Assembly: GCA_020091685.1 (NCBI GenBank)
Contig: CM034597.1
Location: forward strand, 32,516,801 to 32,580,800
Direction: 5' to 3'
Length of the DNA stretch: 64,000 nucleotides
Source: Lutjanus erythropterus
Taxonomy: Eukaryota > Chordata > Actinopteri > Lutjaniformes > Lutjanidae
In this document: positions 13,516 to 27,454 of the stretch, piece after piece
Numbering within the stretch: position 1 is the stretch's first letter
How the letters are laid out: each line of letters begins with the position of its first letter
The notes under the pieces: model-generated
The model's database searches: none
What the model saw: only the letters and a program-made list of their open reading frames with translations
What the model was told of the DNA's origin: nothing
Made by a program: the position numbers and the translations under genes

Positions 13516-14291
13516 TTGGAGTTTCCTATATTTTCCTTTCATTTCAACAAAGTGTAAATAGATTGAAGAGTCTGCCACAATGGCACTTTTTTGGCCATAT
13601 AATGGAAAATTGCCTTCAAAAGTTCACTCACAAATAGTGCTGATATGATGATCTGTTAGTCAAAGTTAGGGGTGGGTGGATCAATCCCCAAATATGATAT
13701 TAGTGTCAACAGGATTGAAAAAAAAAATGTTAGATGAAATCATCAGCACATGAACATGAACATTCTTCTCAGTGCTGTAATTTTTGCACCTGCTGTCTTT
13801 GCACATTTCACATAATGAAAATCTACTTACTTACCATTAAACACAGTCTTGTTTCTAAAAATGCATGCAATTAAATATTTAACAACAAATAAAAAGATAC
13901 GGTTCATGTTTGGCAAATTATTTGCTGGTAATTAGTGCTGTGACGATGTGATGCATGTCACAGGGTTGAGCTCATTACCGTCACCGCCTCAAGTTTTATT
14001 TTGAAGGATCAATCCCCGAGATCAGCGCATAAACCTGTTAATACATATACGTATCTGTTGTGTCACACACAAGTCAGGAACACAGCCTCTGATTGGTCAA
14101 CAAACTCAACCCAGGGCATCATGGGACTGCCAGTGGATGACTAACAACAACAACTCACAAAACAATCAGCATAGAGTACTGCTCGGGTGTGGAAGAAAAT
14201 GTGTCCCCCTGGTGCTCTTCAGTTAGGGGATCCAAAGTTGAAACATGTTGAAGAAATCTGAGGCGCTCAGGAGGTGACGTGGTAAAAAGCC

Positions 14292-14431
14292 TTTATTGAT
14301 TCATGGTTATTTTAGTAGTTAAAAACATGCCTACGCAGCCATTAGGGCCATATTCACCCTGATGAACGCCTTAATGGCTGAAACGTGTAGGCATGTTTTT
14401 AACTACCAAAATAGCCAGGAGTCAATAACAA
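14292..14431 (+). repeat. fold-back repeat with hammerhead-ribozyme-like core
   Basis: Two arms of about 57 bases are inverted copies of each other. The left arm contains TTATTTTAGTAGTTAAAAA then CATGCCTACG-CAGCCATTA; the right arm is its complement reading TAATGGCTGAAACGTGTAGG, then CATGTTTTTAACTACCAAAA. Between and within the right arm lie CTGATGA (14359-14365), a GCC-TTAAT-GGC helix, and GAAAC (14380-14384) followed by GTGTA. This is the conserved order of a hammerhead ribozyme core with a two-base-pair stem III, the form known from Penelope-like retroelements. Stem I is weak. The left arm lacks the GAAAC core. Confidence 0.5.
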
Positions 14432-16159
14432 CAACTGTTTTCAACATTGAAAAATGGATACATAATCCCAGAAGACTCTCAGTGTTTGATTTATTATTAT
14501 GGATTTATTTTACAAGTCTCAAAAAAGATGCTACACTTCCAGGGAAGATTACAAAGCTTCTGAAAGGTATTCAGCTGAACGAAAGCTGACATTATAGACA
14601 CAAAGGTACTGCTATTATTAGCCTTTCCTGCTCAGTTTGCTTCAGGGCTAACCCACTTTTTTCCAGTATTTGGAAAATAACAGACAGGACTTTTCTTGGT
14701 CTTGAGAGGCGACAGCGTTTATTAAATGACACACAGTAAACACTGTACATTTACAGCCAGATGGACAACTTACTGCTAAGTTTCTGCTCCGCTAGCAGCC
14801 CCATCACTCATCTGCTGCTCTTTCTAACTCATTTGCACAACGCGCACACATTGCACACTGTAATATAACACATAGGAGCTACGCTGCGCTTATGACCTTG
14901 TGCTTCAATAAAGTCCAATGTAAAACATACTAATTTATCACATATTTTGCTCTCATACATGACAGTACATTGGCTTATTCAAACAATAAAAAGCATCTGT
15001 ATCTGTATAGAGACTGGAGATACTTATTCTTCAAGTGAAGGGCTCATTGCATGGGTCAAACAGTCTCAGTAAAAAGTGTATAAAATTAAATTTTTTTTAC
15101 ATGGTAATAAGAGTCAAAAAGAGGAGAAAAAAAATGCGACACAGGTCTTAAATAACAACAATTTAAGTTGTTTGTAAGTTGTAAGTATTCAAGTTTCAAA
15201 GTTAAAATTATAAAATTTACTTATCAAGCAAAGCTGTTGAACCACTCTGGTTCCAGTTTCTCAAAATGTTACTATTTTTCCTCTGTTTTAAGACTATTTA
15301 AAATGGCATACTTTTGAGTTTTGGAGCGTCTGTCACATAGAAAAGACAATCACAACATTACCCAGATTACCCTGAGGTCTGGGAATAATTTTCTGACACA
15401 AATTGACTAAATCTGAAAGAAATCATTTACAGCTGTGTGATGATCTTTAAGAAAAAATTACACAGAAATCTACAAGAAAATCTGATTACAAAACACATTC
15501 ACAGTATGATGGAGCTCTGAGAACTATACTCTCTTCTTCTCTAACTTTTTGATGCTTGGGGATGTAAAATTCAGGTACAAAGAAAATCAAACTAATCAAG
15601 AAGTTACAGCAGTTTTTCAGTGATTCAGTAAATGAATCATTACTCTACAGCAGAGAAAATCTTTTTGGTTACATCCTCACACGTTCAAATTTTCTTCTTC
15701 CATTACTTTTTCACTCCTGCTGTACAGATCGTTCCTCTTTTCTTCCTCTTTTTCAAGCATATTCTCCTCCTTGGATTCTTGGATTTTCTCGCCCTCAGTG
15801 GCGTGCGTGAAGTCATGATCTGCAGCCTAACCGTCTCAATTTCGCACCACCAGCTAATGAGATCAAAAAAAACCCACATCACTGAAACAACCCGCCTTGA
15901 TCAGTGAGAGCAAATCAGACACACAAACACAGCAGTCATACATCTGTAAAATGATTGATCTTGCGTGTTCCTTGTGTGCATGGGCGCTGCGAGGACCGCT
16001 CTCTGATGCAGCCTTATCAACACAGCAGCTGGCCTCTGATGAGTCCAAATCCACTGCACAACTTGATTCATTAGACGCAGTTTTGGAAACTTTGCTGAGG
16101 TTAACCGAGTGCAGTCGGGGTCTAAAGCTGCCCCTGAAGTTATTCTGATTCCATGACAG

Positions 16160-16208
16160 AATGCAGGGGGGAGAGAGAAATCCTGATGAAATTTCATCAC
16201 CCTGCATT
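16160..16208. other. nested perfect palindrome / hairpin
   Basis: TGATGAAATTTCATCA (16184-16199) is a perfect 16-base palindrome. It sits between AATGCAGGG (16160-16168) and its exact complement CCCTGCATT (16200-16208), with a purine-rich spacer (16169-16183). Confidence 0.7.
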
Positions 16209-18549
16209 GCAAGGGCAATTTGTGTGACAAGTCTGAGTTGGAAGAGTCGCAGCAGACCCAGAAAATGATTTCCACTCAGATGGAGTTTGTCTTTCGATAA
16301 ACCTGTGGGAGCTGGATTGTTGGATTTGTGTTTGAAACTCTCATAACTTGCAGCACATTCAAGAGTCTTAAAGTTAAACTAAATGTAAGTTTCACGCTGT
16401 GAGTGTCTGTTTGCTATCTCTTCTTTTCTGTTCTCAGCATCAGGTCTGGTAAAGCTTGCATGTCTAAGGAACACTGTTATTTGAAGGACTTAAGGGACAA
16501 TTTCCTGTATTCATTGTATTTGTTTGTTCTAAGCGTGATAAGAATAACTGGACAATTATCACTAACATTTCTGTTTGCACGCGAGCGATTTATGAACGCT
16601 GGGAGTCCTGCATATGAAGGTAAGGATGAATTTCCAAATTTAAGGAGACATACGTAGCAATTGTGCATGCACATGCATGTTTGCCACAACTTGTCCTCCT
16701 AATTTGACAATTACAAGCAAGGACAAGTCCTACACTGTCAGTTGATCAGCTGTTTATAACTCAGTTGTCTGTCAATGTAATGTTAAGGTTGTTATCTTGA
16801 AAACAAGAACACACTGATCTGAAAACACACACTCTGGAGTTGGAGTTCAGTGACTGCCTGTCTCCCTGCCTGCCAGACTCCATTAACAAATTGTTCAATT
16901 TAACTGTAATAAGCATCTAGTTCTTCTAAAAGATCAGAAATTATTTGTCACAACTCATAAACAGACACTTGCTCATTCGGCATTCATTTGAACTCTCATT
17001 AACATGACCATGCCATTAACATGGCAAACAAAACCAGTTATTCTTAAGCATGCTGCGGCTATAGCCTTGTGGTCAGAGTAAGGAGCATTTCAGCTTAATT
17101 TCTGATGACATATCATGGTCATTTTATGATTTACTACCATAAATATATTACAGACTTCTTCTTTAACCTTTCTGTTTGCACTCCAGTGATTTTACAAATG
17201 CTGTGAGTCCTGGATATAAAGGAAAAGCTGCATTTCAAATATTTAAAAATAAAAGCTACTGTGCAGAATGAGCTTTGTTATTATTGATCTGGTTGACTCA
17301 TGTGAATATCAACACAATGTCCGACAGGAGCTTGTTAACAGAAAATTATTCTGACCTCCTGAACTCTGTAAGGACAGCTGAAGACAATACTCCGCAATGC
17401 AGCAAATTAGTAGAAAAGGTGCAGAATGTTAAAGGAATATTGAAGTGTACGATTAGACACAAAAGTCAGGGAAAGGACGAGGAAATGGTAATCGCCCTTT
17501 GCAAATAAATGAGCGTTGTGAGAAATTACAACCTTGAATAATTGCTTACAGCTCAGGTTCAATGGAGATGGTAAGGATGAGATTGTATTGTTTTATGGAT
17601 CCGATGTTGAGGAGGTCAATGCCTTCCAATCACTGATTTTTCTTTCCTGGAAGTTTCAATTAAATTATTGAAATGGAAGCTGAATTGCCATCATAAGCTC
17701 TGTGTTTTCTCTCCAAATGTATTAACCCAAAATTTTATTATCATACAGAAACATCCTCTCATTGAGCTAAAAAAAAAAAAAAAAAAAAAGAACTTTGCCA
17801 ACCATTTTGTGCATTAATGTGAGATAAAAAAAAAAAAAATGCTGGCAGCAGGCCAAGAAAGACTGCAGTTTTAAAAATCTAACCGGCATGAACTTTACTA
17901 AATCTGATAATAATATTCAGCAAACTGTGCAGCCATGAAAGGTAACTCTGATGAACTAAACATTTCTATCACATGAAATACTGAAAAAGGCCTCCCTTGT
18001 GAGAGCGCAGAGGGCTCAAACTTAACAAACTGAGATTTATGGCTCACAGCGTTTTAACAGAATGTCTGTGACATGAAAATATTTGAGAAATCACACTTCA
18101 GTGAAGGTCATGTAGCTGTATTTTTAAAACATTTTCTGGGTCTTTGTTTTCTCTTCTTGTACCTGGCAAACAAACAAAATATGACATTTCTTTCTCAACG
18201 GGGAGGCAATGTGACATATTTCCATAATTACATGTAGTAATGATAATTATACCACTAATTAAGCTAATTTATGCCTAATTATTCAGTAAATTCATTGTCA
18301 ACATGCACATGTTTTTGCATGGCAAATGGTGACTGTAACATCAGTTTTACACCTAAGGGATTCAAGAATGATCTTTGTTTATTAATAAGGAAAAACTTCC
18401 TGCAAACAAAGTTATGCAGCAATGATTCAGTTTGTCTAGTTTTATCATTAGTTATTAGTTGAATGCGACATTGTTTTCAATAAATTTATACAATCAGTTC
18501 ACTGAACATGTAACGGGGGGCCACCAGATTAAATTTGCCACCATCAAAA

Positions 18550-18765
18550 AACATGGTTTTTTTTGCATCAGTGAAAACACTGACATCGCAAAGGACATGA
18601 TGCCATTTCAAGCTGTTGACAGGTTTTAAATATAAAAGTTGATTTCAGTGTGTGTATCAGTACTTTTTGAACATTTTCAAAACATTTTAACAATAACATT
18701 GATAACCCTGATAATTTTGGTCACTATAATCATGCCATGAAATTTTCATGTTTCATTTTTTCCCT
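18550..18765 (+). repeat. interspersed repeat, copy B (partner of 284-510)
   Basis: Same landmarks as copy A in the same order: AACATGG, GAAAACACTGACATC, ATGATGCCATTTCAA, TTTCAGTGTGTGTATCAG, ATTTTAACAATAAC, GATAATTTTGGTCACTATAAT, ATTTTCATGTTTCA. Confidence 0.7.
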
Positions 18766-19562
18766 CTAAATCACACTGCTGTGGTGCCGCCAGCATGAAG
18801 TAACAGGCAGGATACCTGCAGCTTCACTTACAGCTGAGTAACTAAAAGCACTCTGTCATCCTCTGCAGCTCCTGCCCTCATCTCTAAACAACACACTGAG
18901 GATGCTGCTCAATAAATCTGCTCCATGTGGACCTGTGTCTACTGCATATCTGACACCATAATGTAAGGTTGGCACGAGTCCCTGGCTGCTGCCCAGCTCA
19001 TATCCCATGTGTCGCTTATCCCTTAATGATTAGGCTATTCTTGTGAGCTTCCCTGTCTCCTTGAAATTACATTTGTATACTGCAAAATTGTTTTCATAAT
19101 TACATTGTGGTGGCAAATGTAATTTCTGCCTGGATTATGTTCACAGACAATATTTCTTTGAAACAACACATTTATATAATGCGCTGAATTTGCAAGGAGG
19201 TGGTTGAGACGGATACTGGGCGAACACAGAGCAGCACCACAGTCTGGGTTTCAGCATTTGTGCCCACATTCCTGCAATAAAAGCGCTTTATTAAGGTAAA
19301 GGCAAATAGTGATTTTGAGTACGTTTAGGCAACAAAAGAACATAAGTTTAAAGTTAGGGAAAGATTGTAATTTTGGTTAAATATTAATAATCAAATCTCA
19401 TGTCTCATGTTTAGTGGAAAACAAATTCAATATGTTGTCTGTGGGCATTTTACTGAGAAGTTTGGTCATTCCGAACATATTTCAGTCAGCATTACATTTC
19501 CCATTAAAAAAAAAGAAAATAATTTCTAAGAGTGGGAGAAAAAAAAGATTTTAAGCATCATG

Positions 19563-19590
19563 ATTTATTTATTTATTTATTTATTTTTTA
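19563..19590 (+). repeat. (TTTA)n microsatellite
   Basis: About six TTTA units followed by a T run. Confidence 0.85.
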
Positions 19591-19794
19591 CAATTCCTGA
19601 TTTTTTCTGATTCCTAATCACTTAGTCCATTAGCTTGATGCTAAGAGATACTGAGAATTCCCATTGACATGCTAACGGTAATTAGCATCACTCAAAGACT
19701 GACCAACATGTGATGGACCTTGTTTATGGAAATATGACTCATGTCATGCAGGCTCTCAAAGTGTGAGATCAAACTTTTTCCTTATGATCTGCTA

Positions 19795-19945
19795 TTAAAA
19801 AGCTTTAAAAATGTCAATAAATCATAATATTGAATTGCAATATTCATAGAATCACAATACTTAAGAATCACAGTACATATCAAATCAGCACCCACGTATT
19901 GTGATAGTACCGAATCACGAGATAAGTGTATCGTCCCAGCCCTTG
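19795..19945. repeat. AT-rich transposon fragment ending CCCAGCCCT
   Basis: The segment AATCATAATATTGAATTGCAA...AATCACGAGATAAGTGTATC-GTCCCAGCCCT resembles a terminal part of fish inverted-repeat elements that end in GTCCCAGCCCT. Recalled, low certainty. Confidence 0.4.
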
Positions 19946-22437
19946 TAACTTTTAGGGCTGATTGTGAGTGATTCTCCAAAGGACAGCCAGCAGAAAAGAG
20001 GTTGAGCTGAAAAAAATGCAAACAACTATGACATTTGCAGCACAACAACCTCATAAATTTTGGGGAAAAGATGCAGTGGAGAAGCTTGGCTGCATGAACA
20101 GAAAGCTGCTGAACCTGGTGAGGAGAAATTTAAAACTGGATGTGGAGAATCCTTCACACTGCATGATCCACACAGAAAAACACATAGGAAGTGTTGGACA
20201 GACAAGAGCGGTGGGAAACTGCAGGTTTGTTAAGTCTGTACATTTGCAGAAATCAAATGTGAGCAACTGGGCTCAACCCCAAACTCTACAGTAGCCTGGC
20301 CAGCGCAGCTACCACCACAGAAATGCCCAACAGCTATTCAACACAGGGCGACAGCACTGTGAATTTACTGTTTACTAATTGCTGTTTCTCTGTTTAACAG
20401 ACATGCAGCAGAGAGAGAACAACAAGGCAAAGAGTAAGAGTGTCAGCAACTTTCTGATGATTCAGTGCCCATTAAAATGATATTCAAGGCCAATTTTGCA
20501 ACTGAAAAACAGAAAAATATTTAGAGACCTTTTAGAACTTGTTTGCACGCCATAATCCTCCACACTGTCTTCCCTATTAGAGTCTAACATAATCAGCTCC
20601 GGCTAGTTGCCTGCAGGAATAAATCAACTTTACTGCCCAAAACTGAAGCATCACTCCCTAACACAAGCAAAACGACTACAATTTACAGCATCATTATTTG
20701 GATATATGTGAAAAATCAAGGGGCTGTAGGGGAACATGACATGTAATGCCAGCAAAACAGCTATAAGACCTTTAGAGACTTCTTAAATCAGAAGAGAGTG
20801 TACAAAATGTAGACAAGCAGGGAGGAAGTAAAAAGGTGAGAGGTAGGAGTTTTTCCTGAGAATAGTTTTTAATTGTTAGCAATGGGAGCACAGCAAATTA
20901 ACACGATGCTACAAACGCCAGCAGCACGACGAGGCACTGAGCATCTATTCTGCTCTGAGCGCTGCAGGTTGGTGTTCTGTTGCCAAGAGTTGAAAAATGT
21001 TCAATTTTGGGTGGCACTAGTTGTTAATTTTTACTCAGACATCCAATCACAGTGGTGGAGGAGCAGAGCACCACAAACAGTGTCCTGGTCATATGAAAGT
21101 GGTGCTGGAACTGGGCTCTGTCCAGCTTCACCTCTATAAAAGAAACGTCTGTAAAACTGATGAAATGACACCACAAACTGCAAACCATGTCAGGCAAGTA
21201 AATCTGGCAACCCACTTGCCTGACCAATTTGATAATTAATGGCAGAAAATGCAGCCACTCAAATATGGAGACTTCCTGCTTTTCTTTGTTTAGTATCATA
21301 TTAAACAATATCTTTGTGTGTTAGACAAAACAACACATTTAAAGAAGTCACCTTGGACAGGGAACTTGGACAGGGAAGGACATATTTCAATATTTTCTGA
21401 CAATTTATAAATGTTGCAGCCCTAGACTAAACATGGTGGTTAACTTTAGTCTTTGTTGTTATTTAATAAGCACTAGTTAATAAAACAATTTGTACAGGAG
21501 TGACTAAAAATTGACTTCAGGCTGATTTCTTCCTCTCTATTACCATCATCAACAACATAATCCTCATATCTAACTTTTAGTATCTTTGCACTGGTCTTCT
21601 TCATGATAGATGCCTCAGGTGTTGGCCTCTGCTAGTCTGGCAAGAAAAATGCAAATAAAAAAAGTCAAGTCATTCATCAGTGTTAGTGTAGCAAGTCTCA
21701 AGTCCTAAAATCCCTAAGTCTGACATTAGTTATGTGACTCAAGTCCCATACCTCTGATTCAGTGGCCCGCCCTGAACCTTTTTATTGGACTGAATGGGCG
21801 ACATTTTTGTGTCTGGTATTCAGTTCATGGTATGTGATGGTCTCCATACGTGCTCCAGGCTAGGACCACAAACAATCGGTAAAATCAGGCACTTGCAACA
21901 TAAAATTACAGATATTCTGTGTCGTGGTAACCACAGCGTCTCAGCTGGAAAAAAAAAACTGCGGTACCAAAACACTCCCAGCCATTTTCAGAAGAGTGAC
22001 TGATTTTCAGCTGGGGGGAAAACATTTTTTAGTGGACACAGCCGCTTACTGTTTCTCACCTCTTTTAGAGCCTGCACTCGTGTTTTTAATCCTCTCTACC
22101 TCCAGCGCAGGTGATGGATGATGATGACAGTGATGGATGGCCTCCATGCTTTTACCCCCCCTACAGACTGAACTAGAATCAATTAAGCTGTGGGCTCTCC
22201 TCTGAGCTGTGAATGAGACAATCAGCTAGATATACATCATCTTCTCCCTGTTCCCCCTCTGACACTGTGCACGGCAGGGAAAATGACAGGCGCGTCAGCC
22301 GGGGTGAAAAACCACAGTGAAGAGCAGACAGCGAGACCGCGGCATTACGGAGATAAGTGAGTGGGACGATATTTTGGGCCGATACCAAGATTGATATCAA
22401 ACCACGCAGTCACTGTCGTCCATCATTACAACGGAGA

Positions 22438-22700
22438 TAGGGCTGCAAGGGACAGTTATTTTTACTATCAGTTAATCTGACTATTTCTTTCTTTTGGGGG
22501 GGGATTAATCAGTTGTATTGATAAAATGTCAGGAAAAAAAAGCTCAACAAACTCCTGGAGCCCAAAGTGAGGTCTTCATATTGCTTGTTTTGATATAACA
22601 AACAGTCCAAAGATATTCAGTTTACAGCAATACACAGAAAAAATCCCATTCAAGGCTCTTAGGTTAAGCAATTCTCATTTGTATTTGTGTTATGTGTTTA
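22438..22700 (+). repeat. interspersed element starting AGGGCTGCAA
   Basis: Begins GATAGGGCTGCAAGGGAC, continues GTTAATCTGACTATTTCT, AAAATGTCAGGAAAA, CCCAAAGTGAGGTCTTCA, CTTGTTTTGA, CCAAAGATATTCAGTTTACA. This is the layout of a non-autonomous element I recall as very abundant in teleosts. Related pieces lie at 29090-29235, 39230-39480 and 41405-41512. Confidence 0.65.
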
Positions 22701-23995
22701 ATCAGTTACAATTTTCTTGGCCAATTTTGATTTCTGATGCCATTCTTTCTTGGAACTATAATTGACAGAGTGCACAGACATTTAATAGATTATATACCAG
22801 AGAGAGCACGATCTCACGTGATTTCATGGGGAAATTGAACTTACATGATCTCAGCCAGAAGCAGGTGTAAACAGATCAGAGACTGATGAAGTGATGCAAC
22901 AGTCTGCTGGAGTAACAATTTGCAGCGACAGGTAAACAAAAGCGGTTTGACTTAAAAACATCTGGATGAGGAAATCTAAAATGTGGGGGGAAACGTGTTG
23001 GGAGACACAATCAACACCGATTGGAGGAGGTGATGAACTAGAACTAGCTTATGTAAAATTGGCGCCCATTCAGTTACAATAACAGTTACTCACCTGGCAC
23101 ATAAGCTAAAAAAGTTGCCTAGCTTTTTACTTCCTGTACGGAGAATGTGCAGTAGTTCCCCCCCCCCCGATGCTGACCAGCAGGTCAAGCTGAAAACCGT
23201 CCGGTTCCAGTCTCTAGCCGGTTGATTGTGCATCTCTAGTAATAAACACTGTAGGTAAATAAACCGATAGCATCACATCCATTTAGTGCTCAAACACTGT
23301 TTGTCAAAATTGTTGTTGAGTGATGGATCAATAGTTTAAATTATTTAGAAGACAAAATTGTCAGACCTTTGCTGGTTTAAACATTCTTTAAGGATGGCAA
23401 ATCCCACACTGACTGACAAAAATACCGCTTTAAAAACAAACATTCAAAATGCCAAAGCAGTTGATTGCATAATTACCTCTAAGTGCTGGTATACATCAGT
23501 ACATCATTATAAATACAATTTGATTGCAGCTTTAATCACAAATCAAAGTGATTTGCGCTATTATACATTAGATGTTTTCAAACCATATAATCATGTTGTT
23601 GCTTTTTTTACAAAAGTGCCATTTTGTCAGTATTGTTCCTGATAGACGTTTTTTCCAATTAAATGTTTGAAACAGAAAGAATGAAAATGTTTAGAGTGAC
23701 AAGCAGCAAGGGATGGAGAGGGAAAGGGAAGACAGAAGCAAGCAACAGAGTTTGAGAGGGCAGAAAAGAAGTAAGACAAAAGACAAAGAAATAATAATGG
23801 AATGAGGAATGTTTGTGGGTTTGGGGCGTTTCTGAGGAGGAGTTTATCCACTCTGTGTCTGTGGGTAAAGGAGGGCTGACAGCAGCAGCCTGCAGCTTTA
23901 ATGAAAGTGTCTGTGGAGGGGAAAGGGTTTCATTAAAACCATATTGGAGGGCAACATCATTTCATCCTTCCAGCCCCCACAAACACCCACATTAA

Positions 23996-24022
23996 CACAC
24001 ACACAGACACACACACACACAC
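23996..24022 (+). repeat. imperfect (CA)n microsatellite
   Basis: ACACACACAGACACACACACACAC run. Confidence 0.9.
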
Positions 24023-25236
24023 TCTGGAGAGCTAACAATCTCTGTAACCTCCCTATCATCCCATTTCCTTGACTCTCTTTCATCTGTGCCGATCTAAAAG
24101 GCAGGGGGAATCATTTGAAGCAATGCTAGGCGGATGTGCTCTGATACTTTCCTCAGCTTGTCCAATTTTTTTGTGCATAAAAAATATGACAGCCCGCATG
24201 GCGGCAGTTACAGCCGGAGGAAACCGTCACAGGGACAGACGAGTAAAGAATACAAGACAGCTGTATAGCATTTAATATTATTGTGCCGTGGATGTACGGG
24301 AGATGATGGTTTCAACACTGTTATTAACTTTGCTGTCAGATATGTTATTTCCTAAAATTCCCATGGCAAAGAGACGTCTGGCTCAAAAATGCCTGTGACA
24401 TTTTAAAAGGATTAATAGAAGAGGGGATCATTATTTGGCAGACTTAAATTTGACTAGGAGAAATGCAAAAGGAGGCGAGGAGGTTACCAGGAGCGCTGTG
24501 ATTTAACCGAGGACAGAGGGGGAGCAAGGACTGGGGGCGCCAGAACATAACCAAGGTTAGGAGAGGTGTTTGGATAGGCTGCTGGCAGCATTTAGATACA
24601 GCCAGGGGAAGCAGATAAGGACAGGAGGGCCAGCTGCAGGATTGAGACGCAGCCATGGAGAGGTGATAGGAGGAGGGATGGTTGCAGCGGTGAGATAACG
24701 CCGCCGAAGCCCCGAGCTGATAGATGAGGGCAGCTCCAAGGTCAGCCTAGGAGCGGCAGATGCCTGCATAACATTATCACTCGGCACGGTCCCACTGAGT
24801 GTGCGCTTTCATGTATTCATGTCTGTCAGTGTACAGGATGCACAGGTATGCATCCTTAAGTATATGCAAAGTATTCTTTTTGTATGTTTTCAGGCATTTT
24901 TCCACCAAAGTTCCAATGCAACAAAAAAGCAGAAAAGCTGTGACTCTGACAAAAGTGACTTTGAATTGTAACTGCACCCCCAGGTCTGAGCCTAACTTCA
25001 CCCACTGCATAATTTTGGAAAAAATGCTAAAAAAAAAAAAAAGTGGGCAAAGGGGCAGACTGCTGTCAGACTCTCTGTGTCCGCACAGAGAGTCCGCTGA
25101 AGCTTTGACAGTGACTAGAAGCATATCTGCTGCTCTTTTTGAAAAAGTCTGCACTTGTGTTGTAGCTAGCTGAGCTGTGTCAGTGTCGGTGCACTGTCGG
25201 CCTGCTGTTTGTCATGGGAACGTCATCCAGGGACAG

Positions 25237-25635
25237 AATGCAGTCTGGTGGGTATCATTCAAAAAAATTTTCGATACCCGTACCAATAACTTGACTTCAA
25301 TAGTGGTTCCTGAGCAATACCTTTTTCAGTGCTGATTTTATGAAATTCATATTAACTAAATTACAATTACATTTTTAGACATGACAGTACAAATCTTAAG
25401 TTTCATTCTTCAGCTCCTTTTTGCATGCTAAAATCAGTTTCATAACATAAATCTATTTACCACAATGTGATTAAACTAAAGTTGTCTGTTTTAACTCTTT
25501 AGTTTTATGTTTCAGCACCTTGGCATTTTTCTTTGGTCTTTAGGTATCGAGTAACAAGGTATTTTTCAATACTCGATAGTAGTGAAGCAATTCAGTCGGT
25601 GCCATAAAGGTATCATAGTTCGGTACTCATCCCTA
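25237..25635. mobile_element. non-autonomous inverted-repeat element (GGTATC / GGTACTCATCCCT ends)
   Basis: The left end GGTGGGTATCATTC...GATACCCGTACCAATA and the right end GCCATAAAGGTATCATAG-TTCGGTACTCATCCCT are complementary in outline, flanking about 300 bases without coding capacity. The inner GTATCGAGTAACAAGGTATT...ACTCGATAGTAG is also typical of this fish element type (recalled). Confidence 0.55.
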
Positions 25636-27454
25636 TCTTAGTAATTTAAAAATACTAAGGGTGTAAACTTCTGTAAATGAGGACTTTCAATCGGCACATC
25701 TTTTAAAATGAGAACTGTTTCACAGACTCCCTCGTAAGAGTCAGGGATTGGCAAGGTGAGCTGCCCAACTATGATTAGCAGGCGTTAATGTGCTTTTTAC
25801 AATATAAATCTCATGGACACATTTCAACCCATGAAATGCCCACTTTTATAAATGTAACAAGAAATGTTAATATTAACACAAGCAATGATGTGTCTCATCA
25901 CAGTACAGTGATAGAATTTTGTTCACTCAAAGAGCATATTTTGTGTGCAGTACCTCTTTAAAGGAACAGTTACTCTTTCGAGAAAAAAAAAACATAACCA
26001 GAAATAATTTCGAAAGAGACCAAAGCCTGACCATGAAATTATTTCAAAAACACCATGTAGCATAATCCAAATGTGACGCCAAATAAGCACGCTGAAAGTG
26101 AAAGTCTAATATTTATCTAATTACATTCTGCTTTCCCCTCAGCAATTCAGTGAAAGAGACAACAAACTTCATGTACTCTTTATAAGCTTCATTCAGCTTT
26201 TGGAAACTTAAAAAGATAGCTTAATGAGGTATTTATTCATCTACTGAACTCAAACTGTCATCATTTGGCTTCACAATATTTGGAACTGTTTGGAGTATAT
26301 TTAAGGTCATTTTTAGTTTTTTTTAAGAATCAGTTTCTTGCCTGCTAACTGGCTAAAACTATCTTTATGACATGTGAAAGGGTAAACAATAAGTAAATTA
26401 TTAGCTCTGAATGGTCCATCCCCTTACAAGAAACATCCGCACTTGCAAGAAACATTTTAAGTAGCTTAATAGTGAGAAAGTTTCTTCAAATCTCAGTTTA
26501 GTTTTTACTCTAAGCACAACATTTATTTTGTTGAACGAAATGTGGTCCAGTATTAAATTTAAACTTACACTTTATGAGGTGTAATTGTTACAATGGCTGC
26601 TTTTTTTCAGGTAAATTGAGCAAAATAAGTTAACAATTCACAGTTTTATACTTTCTAGGTCGCAACAGAACTTTTTTAATTTATTTCTTTATTTTAATTT
26701 GGGAAAGAAAGTATCTCCATAATGATTAAACTATAAAGTTTTAATTTACTTCAATAAATTTGGATTTACTAAGCTGCAAATAGTTTTAAGGTTTGCAGCA
26801 CAGCTCTACTTAATTTTAAATCTGGATTGACTCATTGTAAACCTAGTTTTGCTTAACTCTGATCTTAGAATAATTAAATCTTTCTCAGCAAAGTTAAGAA
26901 ATGACTACATGACTTGTCAGTGTCTCTTGTCTTGACATGAGTGTGACAAACACATTCAGATGAGATTCATTAATTGACGGCACAGATTAATAAATCTGTA
27001 CCATAAATATAGGTAATAAACAGTGCTCATTATTGTCTGGTTTTATTTTCTTAAAAATACATAATATTGCTGGTTACATGAAAGCTCTGTTCATGATTCT
27101 TGGAAGTTCAACAGCTTCATTCTTAGTCTATATTATGAGAAAAGTGTTGAAACATACTGTTGACCAAATGTCTTTGGATTTTAGACTGCTGTTCGGATAA
27201 ACAAGCACTGTGGGGGTAGAGTTGTGGAAGCAAGTTCATTAATTCATACCAGCTTAAGAATTTGGGTCAATCATTGCATTAAAATGTCAATTAGCTGACC
27301 AACTGCTGATGCACCTTAAATTAACACAGAAATAAGCACACGCTCTGTGTGTATAGAGGGGAGGTGTCACTCTCACTGAGCGCTGAGCTATGAAAACCAT
27401 GTTAAGTATGCAGGCGGTATGCGGGGAAGGCAAGCTCTCCAACAATGATAGAAA

